Shown: piece after piece, positions 22,279 through 34,278 of the stretch | Numbering within the stretch: position 1 is the stretch's first letter | How the letters are laid out: every line of letters begins with the position of its first letter | NCBI GenBank assembly: GCA_947499505.1 | Contig: CANMOQ010000002.1 | Location: forward strand, 186,001 to 250,000 | Source of the DNA: an uncultured Erythrobacter sp. | Lineage (GTDB): Bacteria > Pseudomonadota > Alphaproteobacteria > Sphingomonadales > Sphingomonadaceae | Direction: 5' to 3' | Length of the DNA stretch: 64,000 bases | Notes under the pieces: generated by a model | What the model was told of the DNA's origin: nothing | The model's database searches: none | The model's input: the letters and a program-made list of their open reading frames with translations, nothing else | Translations under genes and position numbers: made by a program

Positions 22279-23826
22279 CTATTCGGCGAGCGCCTCTGCC
22301 TGCTCGCGCAGCTGCGTCTTCAGCAGCTTGCCAATGTGGCTGCGCGGCATTTCCTCGATTGTGTGCAACGCTGATAATCGCTGGGTCTTGCCCAGACGCG
22401 CGTTCACCGCGCCGCATATCTCGGCGACATCGCGCGCTGCCCCGTCCAGAACCACAAAGCCGACCGGGGTCTCGCCCCATTGTTTTGACTCGATCCCGAC
22501 CACGGCTGCTTCGATCACGTCCGCCTCTTTCTCCAGCTCCGCCTCCAGATCGCTGGGGTAGATGTTGAACCCGCCAGAGATGATCATGTCTTTGGCCCGG
22601 CCGACCAGCTCGACAAAGCCATCCTCATCAACGCGGCCAATATCGCCCATCCGCATCCACGCCTCGCCGCTCGCGGGATCGGTCCATTGGGCCTCGGCGG
22701 TTTTGCCAGGCTGGTTTTTATAGCCCGCCATCATGGTGTGGGATCGCCCGATCAGATTGCCCGGCGTGCCGGCGGGCACCGGCTGATCCTCGTCATCCAG
22801 CACTTTAAGTTCGCTGCCCGGTGCGGGCCGCCCGACCGTGTGCAGCTTGTCCGGAAATTCGTGACACGCCAGCAGGCACACGACCCCGCCTTCCGTCATC
22901 GAATAGATCTCAATCAGCCCGCCCGGCATGCGCGCGAGCACTTCGCGCTTTAGCTCAGCGGAAAACGGCGCAGAGGTGCAATATTTGAGCGCGAGCGAAG
23001 AGAGATCAAAATCATCAAACTGCGTAAAATCCATCAGCCGCTGATATTGCACCGGGACCAGCATGGTCACATTGGTGCGGTCCGCCTGAGCGTGGGTCAG
23101 CCAGCGCTCGCAATCAAATTTACCCATGACCCGCACGGTCCCGCCCGCCAGCAACGGCGGCAGGAATGCGACCATAGTCGTGTTCGAATAGAGCGGCGTA
23201 CTGGCAAGCGAGCGGACCTCTAGTCCCGCCTCCAGATAAGAGGCGGCGGTCGTGGCAAATTGGCGCCAGCGCATTTGATGCGAATGGACGATCCCTTTGG
23301 GAATGCCGGTCGTCCCGCTGGAATAGATGATGTTGAAGGCGTCTTTGGGATCGGGCTCAAACGCGGGCGCAGGGGTGCCCGCAGGCGCCATCCAGCTGCG
23401 CACATCTTCGAGCGGCACGTGCTCAAGCTCTGGCAGGAACCCTGTGCCCAGCTCATCCGCCTTCGCGCCGTCGATAAACAGATGCCGCGCGCCGGAATCC
23501 TTCGCCATGCCCACCAATTGCTCTGGCGATGCGCTGGTCGTCAGCGGCGCAGCAACGCCGCCCGCGCGCACGGTGGCCAGAAAGACCAAAGCGTAGTTTA
23601 TGCAGGACGTGCCAAGGATCGCAACCGATTGCCCACGCTCCAGCCCCGTCTCTACCAACCGCGCTGCGAGCCTTGCGGTCAGCTGATCCAGCTCGGCCCA
23701 AGTGACCGTCCCCTGCTCATCTAGTAAAGCAGGCTTATCGGGCTGGATCTCGGCCCATGCGCTGAGCATTTCAGGAAAGGAGCCATAGGGCTGCGTCAGA
23801 CGGGCAAGCATTGTATCGGTTGTCAT
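22279..23826 (-). CDS. Class I adenylate-forming acyl-CoA synthetase
   Basis: A 515-residue AMP-binding enzyme activating a carboxylic acid to its CoA thioester. The phosphate loop YSSGTTGIPKG is near residue 170, the adenine-binding YSMTEGG near 310, the hinge motif RxGDIGRVDEDGFVELVGRAKDMIISGGFNIYPSDLE near 405-440, and the catalytic Lys in RSHIGKLLK at the C terminus. The order and length fit medium/long-chain fatty-acid or aryl-acid ligases; the substrate is not predictable. The start MTTDTMLARL at 23826 is chosen from homology at the N terminus. It is divergent from gyrB with about 210 bases between. Confidence 0.88.
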   Translation of the reverse strand: MTTDTMLARLTQPYGSFPEMLSAWAEIQPDKPALLDEQGTVTWAELDQLTARLAARLVETGLERGQSVAILGTSCINYALVFLATVRAGGVAAPLTTSASPEQLVGMAKDSGARHLFIDGAKADELGTGFLPELEHVPLEDVRSWMAPAGTPAPAFEPDPKDAFNIIYSSGTTGIPKGIVHSHQMRWRQFATTAASYLEAGLEVRSLASTPLYSNTTMVAFLPPLLAGGTVRVMGKFDCERWLTHAQADRTNVTMLVPVQYQRLMDFTQFDDFDLSSLALKYCTSAPFSAELKREVLARMPGGLIEIYSMTEGGVVCLLACHEFPDKLHTVGRPAPGSELKVLDDEDQPVPAGTPGNLIGRSHTMMAGYKNQPGKTAEAQWTDPASGEAWMRMGDIGRVDEDGFVELVGRAKDMIISGGFNIYPSDLEAELEKEADVIEAAVVGIESKQWGETPVGFVVLDGAARDVAEICGAVNARLGKTQRLSALHTIEEMPRSHIGKLLKTQLREQAEALAE

Positions 23827-23889
23827 ACCGGCGGACCTTAATGGCCAGTGCGCGCCGCGCAATGGTGAGAGGACCAGCGCAGCCTGTAA

Positions 23890-26592
<2,703 letters not shown>

Positions 26593-26601
26593 GGGGCTAG
26601 C

Positions 26602-26620
26602 GGGGCCGCTCGGCGGCTCC
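26602..26620 (+). terminator. GC-rich hairpin after gyrB
   Basis: GGGGCCGC and GCGGCTCC pair over eight positions (one G-U) with a TCG loop, nine bases past the gyrB stop. A run of Ts is absent, so termination here is only likely. Confidence 0.4.
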
Positions 26621-26707
26621 CAAACCCTTACCCATCCGTCATCGCTCGCGGGCCTTATGGCGCGGAGACTCTTGAAACCGCCCGTGTTTTAGCCGAGATG
26701 GGACGCT

Positions 26708-27802
26708 ATGAGCGAAGCCCATCACAAAACCCCGCTAGAGCAGTCCAGTTTCCTATTGCTGGTCGCCGCTGTCACCCTCCTGCTGCTGGTGATCGTCTGG
26801 CCGTTTTTTAACCCGCTGCTGTGGGCTGCGCTGGCCGCGGTTATGTTTCGCCCGCTGCATCGCTGGGTGCTGGCGCGGGTTGGCGGGCGGATGAACCCGG
26901 CTGCCGGGATTACCATGCTGATCATCATCTTTGCGGTGCTTCTGCCTGCGTTTTTTATTGGCGGCCTAGTGATCGATGAAGCCGCCAGCGTCGTCAGCGC
27001 CTTTCAGACCGGAGAAATCGGTGTGATTGCCTGGTTTGAGACAGTCTACGGCGCGCTGCCTAAATCCGTTCAAGACGCGGTCGAGAATTCAGGTTGGACA
27101 GAGACAGGTGCAATACAGGAGCGAGTGAGAAACCTGGTCGGCGAAAGTGCCGGGATTATTGCACAACAAGCTGTCGCCGTGGGAAGCAGTGCGCTGGGCT
27201 TCTTCCTCAGCTTCACGATTGGGCTGTATGTGACATATTTCCTGATCCGCGATGGCAAGCGGGTGGGCGAGACGATCCTCTCCAGCCTGCCATTGGAGCG
27301 GCCGATCGCAGACCGTCTGGCAGAGCGTTTCCTCTCTATCGTCCGCGCCACAGTCAAAGGCTCACTGGTCGTCGGCGTAGTCCAAGGAGCATTGGGCGCG
27401 ATCACATTTTGGATCGCAGGCATTCCCTCCGCCATCCTGTTCGGCGTGGTGATGGCGATCCTCTCGCTGATCCCGGCAGTGGGCACCGCGCTCGTATGGC
27501 TGCCTGCGGCGCTCTATCTGCTCGCTGTGGGCGAGATCTGGCAGGGCGTCTTCGTGCTGTTTTCCGGCGCATTGGTGATCGGCATGGCCGACAATGTGCT
27601 GCGCCCGATCCTGGTGGGCCGCGACACCGGCATTCCCGATTGGATCATTCTGGTCACGACGCTGGGCGGCATTGCCTTTGCGGGCTTTTCCGGCATCGTT
27701 CTGGGGCCACTGGTTGCGGGACTGTTCCTTGCCAGTTGGTCAATCCTGCAGGAGCAGCGCGCCGAGGGCGAGGCAAGCGTTCCCGCAGCACCCACATACT
27801 GA
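26708..27802 (+). CDS. AI-2E family transporter (TqsA/YdiK/PerM type)
   Basis: A 364-residue inner-membrane protein with about eight hydrophobic segments in the AI-2E exporter pattern: two N-terminal helices, a long amphipathic region (90-155), then helix pairs and the conserved IPSAILFGVVMAILSLIPAVGTALVWLPAALYLL and DNVLRPILVGRDTGIPDWIIL segments. The latter is the most diagnostic part of the family. Relatives export autoinducer-2, peptides or Na+/H+; the cargo here is unknown. About 100 bases separate it from the M50-like gene downstream, which may be cotranscribed. Confidence 0.85.
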   Translation: MSEAHHKTPLEQSSFLLLVAAVTLLLLVIVWPFFNPLLWAALAAVMFRPLHRWVLARVGGRMNPAAGITMLIIIFAVLLPAFFIGGLVIDEAASVVSAFQTGEIGVIAWFETVYGALPKSVQDAVENSGWTETGAIQERVRNLVGESAGIIAQQAVAVGSSALGFFLSFTIGLYVTYFLIRDGKRVGETILSSLPLERPIADRLAERFLSIVRATVKGSLVVGVVQGALGAITFWIAGIPSAILFGVVMAILSLIPAVGTALVWLPAALYLLAVGEIWQGVFVLFSGALVIGMADNVLRPILVGRDTGIPDWIILVTTLGGIAFAGFSGIVLGPLVAGLFLASWSILQEQRAEGEASVPAAPTY

Positions 27803-27908
27803 CGCAATGCGCGGGCACACCGATCCGCTGGTGGATTGAAAAATCCTTTCGCCCTGCCCATGTTAGGCGGGTGAGAGACAGCCAAGCAACATCGGATAGC
27901 GCCCAGTA

Positions 27909-28691
27909 ATGCAGTCTGTGGTCAAACCCGGCAGTCAGGCCGAGCAGGTCGGGCGGCTCATCCTGGCGGTGGTGGTGATCCTGTTCATCCCCGCCTTGCC
28001 GTTTGGCAATTACATCATCTATCCGTTCTCGATCCTAACGACATGGTTCCACGAAATGGGCCACGGGATGACCGCGATTTTAACCGGTCAGCACTTTGAG
28101 CGCCTGCTGATCTATGCCGATGGATCAGGCGTTGCCGAAAGCCGCCTCGACGGTGATGCCGGCCCCTTCACCAGAGCCGCGATTGCCGCTGGCGGTCCGC
28201 TGGCGCCTAGCGTGGTTGGGGCGGCGCTGATCCTGGCGAGCGCCAATGCGAGATATTGGCGCCCCGCCCTGTTTGCGCTGGCCGCCGCGATTGCGATCTC
28301 CACCGTGTTCTATGTCCGCTCCGGCGTGGGCCTGGCGATGCTGCCATTGGTCGGCGCGCTGATCGGCGTGATCGCGTGGCGCGCGCCGGATGGGCTCGCC
28401 CGCTTCGCGCTGCAATTTCTCGGCATGCTGGCGGCGATGAGCATGCTGCGCGATTTCGACTATCTGTTTACCGAGCGCGCGGTGATCGGCGGCAATTCCA
28501 TGCTGTCGGATACAGGCGCGATTGAAGCGGCGTTGTGGCTGCCGCATTGGTTCTGGGCCGGGGCTCTGATTGCTACATCTACGCTCATGATCGGGGCGAG
28601 CCTGAAGTACGCTTTGTCTGACAAAAGCACACCGCGCCGCCCGCTGCCGCGTCCCAACAATGTGCTGCAATTTCGGGATCGCAAGGACTAG
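27909..28691 (+). CDS. M50-like membrane metalloprotease family protein
   Basis: A 260-residue polytopic membrane protein. The segment TTWFHEMGHGMTAILTG contains H48-E49-x2-H52, the zinc-binding HExxH motif of M50 site-2-type proteases, placed as usual in an early membrane helix; a further acidic ligand is not obvious. About seven hydrophobic segments follow. The family (M50B-like, PF13398) is widespread and poorly studied; proteolysis of a membrane substrate is expected but not shown. The C terminus is short and basic. Confidence 0.75.
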   Translation: MQSVVKPGSQAEQVGRLILAVVVILFIPALPFGNYIIYPFSILTTWFHEMGHGMTAILTGQHFERLLIYADGSGVAESRLDGDAGPFTRAAIAAGGPLAPSVVGAALILASANARYWRPALFALAAAIAISTVFYVRSGVGLAMLPLVGALIGVIAWRAPDGLARFALQFLGMLAAMSMLRDFDYLFTERAVIGGNSMLSDTGAIEAALWLPHWFWAGALIATSTLMIGASLKYALSDKSTPRRPLPRPNNVLQFRDRKD

Positions 28692-28724
28692 GCCGCGAGG
28701 CACGCCTCGCTTGATCCGGGCGCG

Positions 28725-29363
28725 CTAAGTCGCAATGCGCAAAGTGTTTACACCGCCAGCGCCAGATCCTGTTTCGCCTGACAATCCGGCAAAGATCGTG
28801 TCGATAATCCGCGCAAGCTTTTCCTCGGTCAGCTTATCGCCGAGATTAATGAGCGCGTCTGGCAGGGTGTAGGGTGCGACCATCTGATTGATCAGCGACA
28901 GCGCCTCATCGATCTCCAGCCCAGCAAAGAAGCCCTCGGCTTGGGCCTCTGCGATCAGTTCGCATAGATAGTGATCGGCAAGATCGATGCTTGAGCGGAT
29001 GCGTTCAAAATTGTCCGCGCCCATCTCGCAGATAATCGCGAAATGAGCCGGATTTTCGCGGTAGCGATCACGCGAGATAACAAACCGGGTTCGGAAAAAT
29101 TCATAGATCTTGCGGTTGGGTGGCAGGTCACTGGCCATCACCTCTTCCATCGCGGCGTTGTTCGGTCTTAGCCAATACGCCGCGACCACGTCATAGAAGT
29201 CGTCTTCATTCTCGAAAATTTCACCGAAGCGCGCACGCGATAACCCGCTCTCGGCGATAACGGTCTGCATTTCGACCACGCCGCCGCGCTGGTCCACCAG
29301 GTCAAGCGCAAGCTGCGCGATCCGCTCACGCTCGCTGTCGATTGCTTGTTTGCTCAACGGCAT
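28725..29363 (-). CDS. TetR/AcrR-family transcriptional regulator
   Basis: A 212-residue regulator with the N-terminal helix-turn-helix SERERIAQLALDLVDQRGGVVEMQTVIAESGLSRARFGEIFENEDDFYDVVAAYW, followed by an all-helical ligand domain. The recognition helix is less canonical than in TetR itself. It faces the acyltransferase gene upstream with about 125 bases between the two, and converges on the M50-like gene, so its targets cannot be guessed from position. Confidence 0.8.
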   Translation of the reverse strand: MPLSKQAIDSERERIAQLALDLVDQRGGVVEMQTVIAESGLSRARFGEIFENEDDFYDVVAAYWLRPNNAAMEEVMASDLPPNRKIYEFFRTRFVISRDRYRENPAHFAIICEMGADNFERIRSSIDLADHYLCELIAEAQAEGFFAGLEIDEALSLINQMVAPYTLPDALINLGDKLTEEKLARIIDTIFAGLSGETGSGAGGVNTLRIAT

Positions 29364-29488
29364 CTGGACTACCCTCCTAGTCGAGACGCTTATGTAGGGA
29401 AGCGGCGAGGCGTGTTAAAGGCATAATGCAGTGCTTTTGCAGCTCTGGCCCGACAAATTATGCGCCGAGCAGTTTCATCAGCCTGAAT

Positions 29489-30118
29489 TTAGACGTCGTT
29501 CTTGCCGGCAATGATATCCTTGGCCTGCTGTTCCAACACTTTGTAGCGGTCAAGATCCGGGATTTTAGAGCGAAACCACTGAGCGATTTTGAGCAGATCC
29601 TCGCCATAATTCCCGCTGGGCATCATGGGCTGACTGAACCCAATCCTCCTCTTCTCGTTGTCGGCATAGGCCAGAACAATCGGCACACCCGCCGCCTTAG
29701 CGATGTTGTAAAAACCGGATTTCCATTTGCCGTCGGACTTGCGCGTGCCTTCACAGGCCATGACGAGATTCAATTCCTCGCGTGCGTCATATTCTGCTTT
29801 TAGCTGCTCAATGGTGCCGCCCGCCTTGCTCCGGTCGACGGCGATCCCGCCCATATCGAGCATAAAGTTGCGCATCATCCCTTCGAACAGAGTGTGTTTG
29901 CCCATAAAGTTGGGCTGCACCTTCTCCTCATGGGTCGCACCCGCGAAGAAGACAAAATCCCAGTTAGAGGTGTGCGGCGCGCCCGCGATGACGCATTTCG
30001 GCACATCTTTGGGAAAGCGCTCAACAATGGTCCAACCCTTCCATTTCCAGAAGAACAGGATGATCCGATTTACGATCCGCGTAAGCAGGCTGACGTTGCG
30101 GGTTTCGTTATGTTTCAA
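29489..30118 (-). CDS. 1-acyl-glycerol-3-phosphate acyltransferase family protein
   Basis: A 209-residue acyltransferase (PlsC-like). The catalytic H-x4-D motif is in GAPHTSNWDFVFF near residue 48 and the downstream substrate motif in ACEGTRKSDGKWKSGFYNIA near 125. It is soluble or peripherally bound apart from a weak N-terminal hydrophobic stretch. The start is a TTG at 30118 because a strong GAGAGGGA ribosome-binding site lies nine bases ahead; the longer upstream form lacks one. The protein resembles small lysophospholipid or glycerol-phosphate acyltransferases of alphaproteobacteria; the acceptor is unknown. Confidence 0.8.
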   Translation of the reverse strand: MKHNETRNVSLLTRIVNRIILFFWKWKGWTIVERFPKDVPKCVIAGAPHTSNWDFVFFAGATHEEKVQPNFMGKHTLFEGMMRNFMLDMGGIAVDRSKAGGTIEQLKAEYDAREELNLVMACEGTRKSDGKWKSGFYNIAKAAGVPIVLAYADNEKRRIGFSQPMMPSGNYGEDLLKIAQWFRSKIPDLDRYKVLEQQAKDIIAGKNDV

Positions 30119-30210
30119 GCGTTGTCCCTCTCCACTGATCAGTGTGTGACCTTGCGCGCAGTTACGCAAGAGCGGGGATGAGGGTTTCAGTCAGGCTTCT
30201 GTCTATCTAC

Positions 30211-30303
30211 TCGTCATGCTGAACTCGTTTCAGCATCCATCTTCAATCACTCAGCAAAGTTGGGAGTTGGGGATGGACCCTGAACCAAGTTCAGGGTGAC
30301 AGA
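30211..30303. repeat. REP-like double palindromic repeat
   Basis: Two short hairpins, ATGCTGAA-ctcgt-TTCAGCAT and ACCCTGAAC-caa-GTTCAGGGT, are themselves bracketed by GTCA...TGAC and ATCCAT...GGAT, so the whole unit can fold as one cruciform. Elements of the form GTCATGCTGAACT...TTCAGCAT are frequent intergenic repeats in sphingomonad genomes. Only one copy is seen in this window. It lies between two minus-strand genes. Confidence 0.65.
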
Positions 30304-30343
30304 GTTGATGTCGTTGGCAGAACCCATCTCGGTTGCACCGCCA

Positions 30344-31951
30344 TCACATCCTAAACACGCCAAAGCTTGGGCGCTCTGGGATCGGCGCTTCCAAGGTCGC
30401 CGCGAAGGCCAGGCCCAGCACGTCGCGGGTCTGCGCAGGATCGATTACCCCATCATCCCATAGCCGCGCGGTCGCGTAGTATGGATTGCCTTCGTCCTCA
30501 TACTTTTGGCGGATCGGGGCTTTGAACGCCTCGGCTTCATCCTCCGACCATTTGTCGGCATCGCGGTGAACCGTGGCGAGCACGCTTGCGGCTTGCTCTC
30601 CGCCCATCACGCTGATCCGCGCATTCGGCCAGGTGAACAGGAAACGCGGGGAATAGGCCCGCCCGCACATGCCGTAATTGCCCGCGCCGAAGCTGCCGCC
30701 GATCACCACGGTGATCTTGGGCACAGTCGCGGTGGCGACCGCCGTCACCAACTTCGCGCCATGCTTGGCGATGCCTTCCGCCTCATATTTTCCGCCGACC
30801 ATAAAGCCGGAGATATTCTGCAAAAACAGCAGCGGAATGCGGCGTTGCTGCGCCAGCTCAATGAAATGCGCGCCCTTTTGCGCGCTTTCCGAAAACAGCA
30901 CGCCATTGTTCGCCAGGATCGCGACCGGCATGCCCCAAATATGCGCAAAGCCGCACACCAGAGTGCTGCCATAATGCGCTTTGAATTCGTGAAACTCAGA
31001 TCCATCAACCAATCGCGCGATGATCTCTTTCACATCATACGGCGCGCGCACATCATCGGGTACGACGGAATATAGCTCGTCCGCGTCGAACTTTGGCGGG
31101 AGCGGGTCTTTGCTCGCAACATCGCTCGCGGCTCCCATGTTCTCGCCAAGGTGCGAGATGATGTCACGCACAATCGTTAGCGCGTGCTCATCATTCTCGG
31201 CCAGATGATCGACCACGCCCGATTTCTTCGCGTGCAGATCGCCTCCGCCCAGATCCTCTGCGGTGATTTCCTCGCCCGTTGCCGCCTTCACCAGCGGCGG
31301 CCCGGCAAGGAAGATCGTGCCCTGCTCGCGCACGATCACCGTCTCGTCTGACATCGCCGGTACATAGGCGCCGCCCGCGGTGCAGCTGCCCATGACGCAG
31401 GCGATTTGCGGAATGCCCTGCGCGCTCATATTGGCTTGGTTGAAGAATATCCGGCCAAAGTGATCGCGGTCCGGGAAGACCTCGGCCTGATGCGGTAGGT
31501 TAGCCCCGCCGCTATCGACCAGATAGATGCACGGCAGGCGGTTCTCCATCGCGATCTCTTGCGCGCGAAGGTGCTTCTTCACCGTCATCGGATAATAGGT
31601 GCCGCCTTTGACCGTCGCATCATTGCACACGATCATGACTTGGCGGCCCGACACGCGGCCGATCCCTGCGATCATGCCCGCGCCGGGAATGTCAGTATCG
31701 TAAAGACCATTGGCGGCGAGCTGGCCGATCTCAAGGAACGGCGAGCCGGGATCGAGTAAGCGCTCCACCCGCTCGCGGGGGAGGAGCTTGCCGCGCGAAA
31801 CATGCCGCTCTCGGCTGCGCTCTGACCCGCCAAGGGCCGCCTCTGCGACCGTCGAACGCAGGTCAGCCGCGAGCGCCTTGTTATGCGCAGCGCGCGCCTT
31901 GGCCGCTGGGCTTTCAATGTCGAGCTTGCTGGTGAGTACAGGTGCGGTCAT
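30344..31951 (-). CDS. mccB: Methylcrotonyl-CoA carboxylase, carboxyltransferase (beta) subunit
   Basis: A 535-residue biotin-dependent carboxyltransferase acting in leucine breakdown (3-methylcrotonyl-CoA to 3-methylglutaconyl-CoA). Typical segments are [71 protein letters not shown] and [40 protein letters not shown]. The GGANLP...FFNQA signature distinguishes it from propionyl-CoA carboxylase beta. The ATG at 31951 overlaps the preceding stop as ATGA. The biotin-carrying alpha subunit is not in the operon here and must lie elsewhere or just downstream of the region. Confidence 0.93.
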   Translation of the reverse strand: MTAPVLTSKLDIESPAAKARAAHNKALAADLRSTVAEAALGGSERSRERHVSRGKLLPRERVERLLDPGSPFLEIGQLAANGLYDTDIPGAGMIAGIGRVSGRQVMIVCNDATVKGGTYYPMTVKKHLRAQEIAMENRLPCIYLVDSGGANLPHQAEVFPDRDHFGRIFFNQANMSAQGIPQIACVMGSCTAGGAYVPAMSDETVIVREQGTIFLAGPPLVKAATGEEITAEDLGGGDLHAKKSGVVDHLAENDEHALTIVRDIISHLGENMGAASDVASKDPLPPKFDADELYSVVPDDVRAPYDVKEIIARLVDGSEFHEFKAHYGSTLVCGFAHIWGMPVAILANNGVLFSESAQKGAHFIELAQQRRIPLLFLQNISGFMVGGKYEAEGIAKHGAKLVTAVATATVPKITVVIGGSFGAGNYGMCGRAYSPRFLFTWPNARISVMGGEQAASVLATVHRDADKWSEDEAEAFKAPIRQKYEDEGNPYYATARLWDDGVIDPAQTRDVLGLAFAATLEAPIPERPSFGVFRM

Positions 31952-32334
31952 TTTCGTGTGGTTTCCCTCAATGACCAGATCAGGCCAATACATGATGTCA
32001 CAAATGCCATGCCGATCAGCAGGGTCAAGAAGCCCAAGTCCATATTGCCGCTGTTTGCGCTTTCAGGATCAAAGATTTTCCCGAAGAAGCTGACATAAAT
32101 CATCCCCGTGCACGCGGCCCAGCCAGCAACGAACAGATGGCTGCGAAACGGCGTGGGTCGGCCCATCAAAATGGCGCCTGCGAGCAGCAATCCGCCCGTC
32201 CAGTAATCGTCAAACCAAAAGGCAAATGGCCTGCCAGTGCCCCAAGTCCGGATTGCCTCACCAATCATCAAGGACAAGGCAAGCCCTGCCCCCAAGACGC
32301 GCAGTATGGTGAGTGGCAGCCCCGCTTGGATCAC
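31948..32334 (-). CDS. Small polytopic membrane protein in the leucine operon
   Basis: A 128-residue protein with four hydrophobic segments ([76 protein letters not shown]). No family recognised. It starts with GTG at 32334, overlapping the stop of the upstream DUF1330 gene as GTGA, and its own stop overlaps mccB as ATGA, so it is tightly embedded between two catabolic genes. An upstream ATG at 32427 would lie inside the DUF1330 gene and is rejected as start. Confidence 0.7.
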   Translation of the reverse strand: MIQAGLPLTILRVLGAGLALSLMIGEAIRTWGTGRPFAFWFDDYWTGGLLLAGAILMGRPTPFRSHLFVAGWAACTGMIYVSFFGKIFDPESANSGNMDLGFLTLLIGMAFVTSCIGLIWSLRETTRK

Positions 32335-32627
32335 GCGTCCTCCGCGCCCTTCACGATGATCGATTCCGCCGTGCTGCCCGCATCGCGATATTTGCCGATC
32401 GCTTTGTACTCTGGCGAGAGGAGCCATTCGAACAGCTTCGGCTTATCCGGAAACTCGATCAGTACGCTGCGGGTCGCATTCCATTCCCCGCCGACAACTT
32501 GCGGTTCTTCATCAACGCTCAGCATTTTGCTGTCGAATTTCTCAAATATGTCCATGAACTGCGCTTCGTATTTGTCGTATTCGGCGCGGTCATGGATGGT
32601 CCTGCGGGAGATCATGTAAACGGGCAT
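32331..32627 (-). CDS. DUF1330 family protein
   Basis: A 98-residue dimeric alpha-beta barrel-type protein: MPVYMISRRTIHDRAEYDKYEAQFMDIFEKF, then VVGGEWNATRSVLIEFPDKPKLFEWLLSPEYKAIGKYRDAGSTAESIIVKG, the usual DUF1330 sequence with the conserved E(W)..R and SP-EY motifs. Biochemical role unknown; small ferredoxin-like members often bind or transform unstable acyl or aromatic intermediates. It lies between the 101-residue orphan and the membrane protein in the leucine operon. Confidence 0.85.
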   Translation of the reverse strand: MPVYMISRRTIHDRAEYDKYEAQFMDIFEKFDSKMLSVDEEPQVVGGEWNATRSVLIEFPDKPKLFEWLLSPEYKAIGKYRDAGSTAESIIVKGAEDA

Positions 32628-32679
32628 TGAGCGATCCAAATGCTGTTTTGAGTTGGCGTAGATGCGAGGATAGGTGCGG

Positions 32680-32985
32680 TCATGAGTCCAAGCTCCCGGG
32701 CTTTTCAATTGTGAGCTCGGTATCCTGATGTCGTAGTTTGTCGCTGAATCCCTCACAGATCTGAGCGAGTGCGTCGCTCTCAGCTAGCGACCAAGTCGTT
32801 GAGTAAGCCTTCGCGCTGTGGCGTGCCACATCGCCTAGGAACCTTCCGAATATGTAAGGGTCCTCTATTTGATAAGCCGCAATTTCGACACGTGAACGAC
32901 CGTCATCTCCTATCCGAGCCTCGATCAGGTTAGCCCAATCCTCTTTCTCATTTTTTTTGAGAAACTTGCCCAGCCATCCAAACAT
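32680..32985 (-). CDS. Hypothetical protein downstream of isovaleryl-CoA dehydrogenase
   Basis: A 101-residue, mostly helical protein starting [18 protein letters not shown] recognise no domain. Its ATG at 32985 shares one base with the ivd stop (TGATG), and a GTG at 32988 is an alternative start. AT content is higher than in its neighbours (for example the long T run near 32950), hinting at a later arrival in the operon, but the coupling suggests it is translated with ivd. Confidence 0.6.
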   Translation of the reverse strand: MFGWLGKFLKKNEKEDWANLIEARIGDDGRSRVEIAAYQIEDPYIFGRFLGDVARHSAKAYSTTWSLAESDALAQICEGFSDKLRHQDTELTIEKPGSLDS

Positions 32986-34151
32986 CACCCCGCCGCCCCA
33001 ATCAACTCACGCCCAATCAACATCCGCCTGATCTCATTCGTGCCAGCGCCAATATCCAGCAGCTTAGCATCGCGCATATAGCGCTCCACTGGCCAGTCCT
33101 TGGTGTAGCCTGCGCCGCCCAGCGCCTGCACGCTTTCGGCAGCAACGCGGAAGGCGTTTTCGCTCGCAAGCAGGATCACGCCCGCTGCATCAAACCGGGT
33201 GGTCTGATCGCCGTCACACGCTTTCGCCACGGCATAGGTGTAGGCGCGGGCCGATTGCAGCGCGACATACATGTCGGCGACCTTGGCCTGCATCAATTGG
33301 AAGCTGCCGATGGGCTTACCGAACTGCTTGCGTTCGCGAAGATAGGGAATGACGCAATCGAGGCAAGCCTGCATAATGCCGAGCTGAAGGCCCGCTAGCA
33401 CCACGCGCTCATAATCCAGCCCGCTCATCAGCACGCCGACGCCGCCGTTGACCGGCCCCATCACGCGGTCTTCTGGAATGTGGCAATCGTCAAACACCAG
33501 CTCTGACGTGGGCGATCCGCGCATGCCAACCTTGTCGATCTTTTGACCGATGGAGAAGCCCTCGTCGTCCTTCTCGATCAGGAATGCCGTAATACCGCGC
33601 GAGCCCGCATTGCCGTCGGTCTTGGCATAGACCACCAGCGTGTCTGCTTCTGGCGCATTGGTGATCCAGAACTTCGTTCCATTCAGCACATAGCCGCCTT
33701 GCACTGCTTCGGCTTTAAGCTTCATCGAGACGACATCAGAGCCAGCGCTCGCCTCGCTCATCGCCAGCGACCCGACATGCTCCCCGCTGATAAGGCCGGG
33801 TAGATATTTCGCCTTTTGCTCTTCATTGCCCCAGCGGCGGATTTGATTGATGCAAAGGTTGGAATGCGCACCGTAGGACAGGCCAACGCTGGCCGATGCC
33901 CGGCTAACCTCTTCAACCGCAATCACATGCTCCAGATAGCCGAGCCCAAGGCCGCCATCAGCCTCATCCACGGTCAGACCGTGCAGGCCCAGCTCGCCCA
34001 TCGGCTTCCACAATTCGCGCGGGAACCAGTCTTCGCGGTCGGCCCTTTCTGCCAGCGGCATGATCTGCTCATCGGCAAACCGGCCAACGCTGTCGCGGAT
34101 CATCTCCGCCGCTTCGCCGAGCTGGAAATCAAAGTCTGGGGTAGCGCGCAT
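32985..34151 (-). CDS. ivd: Isovaleryl-CoA dehydrogenase
   Basis: A 388-residue FAD acyl-CoA dehydrogenase that oxidises isovaleryl-CoA to 3-methylcrotonyl-CoA, the substrate of the carboxylase encoded at the other end of this operon. Typical segments are [46 protein letters not shown] (FAD), [29 protein letters not shown] with the catalytic Glu region, and [42 protein letters not shown]. The SYGAHSNLC segment is characteristic of isovaleryl-CoA dehydrogenases. It is the first gene of the operon, divergent from the HWE kinase gene. Confidence 0.93.
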   Translation of the reverse strand: MRATPDFDFQLGEAAEMIRDSVGRFADEQIMPLAERADREDWFPRELWKPMGELGLHGLTVDEADGGLGLGYLEHVIAVEEVSRASASVGLSYGAHSNLCINQIRRWGNEEQKAKYLPGLISGEHVGSLAMSEASAGSDVVSMKLKAEAVQGGYVLNGTKFWITNAPEADTLVVYAKTDGNAGSRGITAFLIEKDDEGFSIGQKIDKVGMRGSPTSELVFDDCHIPEDRVMGPVNGGVGVLMSGLDYERVVLAGLQLGIMQACLDCVIPYLRERKQFGKPIGSFQLMQAKVADMYVALQSARAYTYAVAKACDGDQTTRFDAAGVILLASENAFRVAAESVQALGGAGYTKDWPVERYMRDAKLLDIGAGTNEIRRMLIGRELIGAAG

Positions 34152-34278
34152 TTTTCATTACCTTGCGTGAAATAATATGTTCCGCCTGCCATATCATTGC
34201 GCAGGCTAAGCGCAAACTTTCTAGGCGCAATTCCCTCGGTGCTCATCCTCGATTTGAGCTCAGACGCGTTTACTGTAT

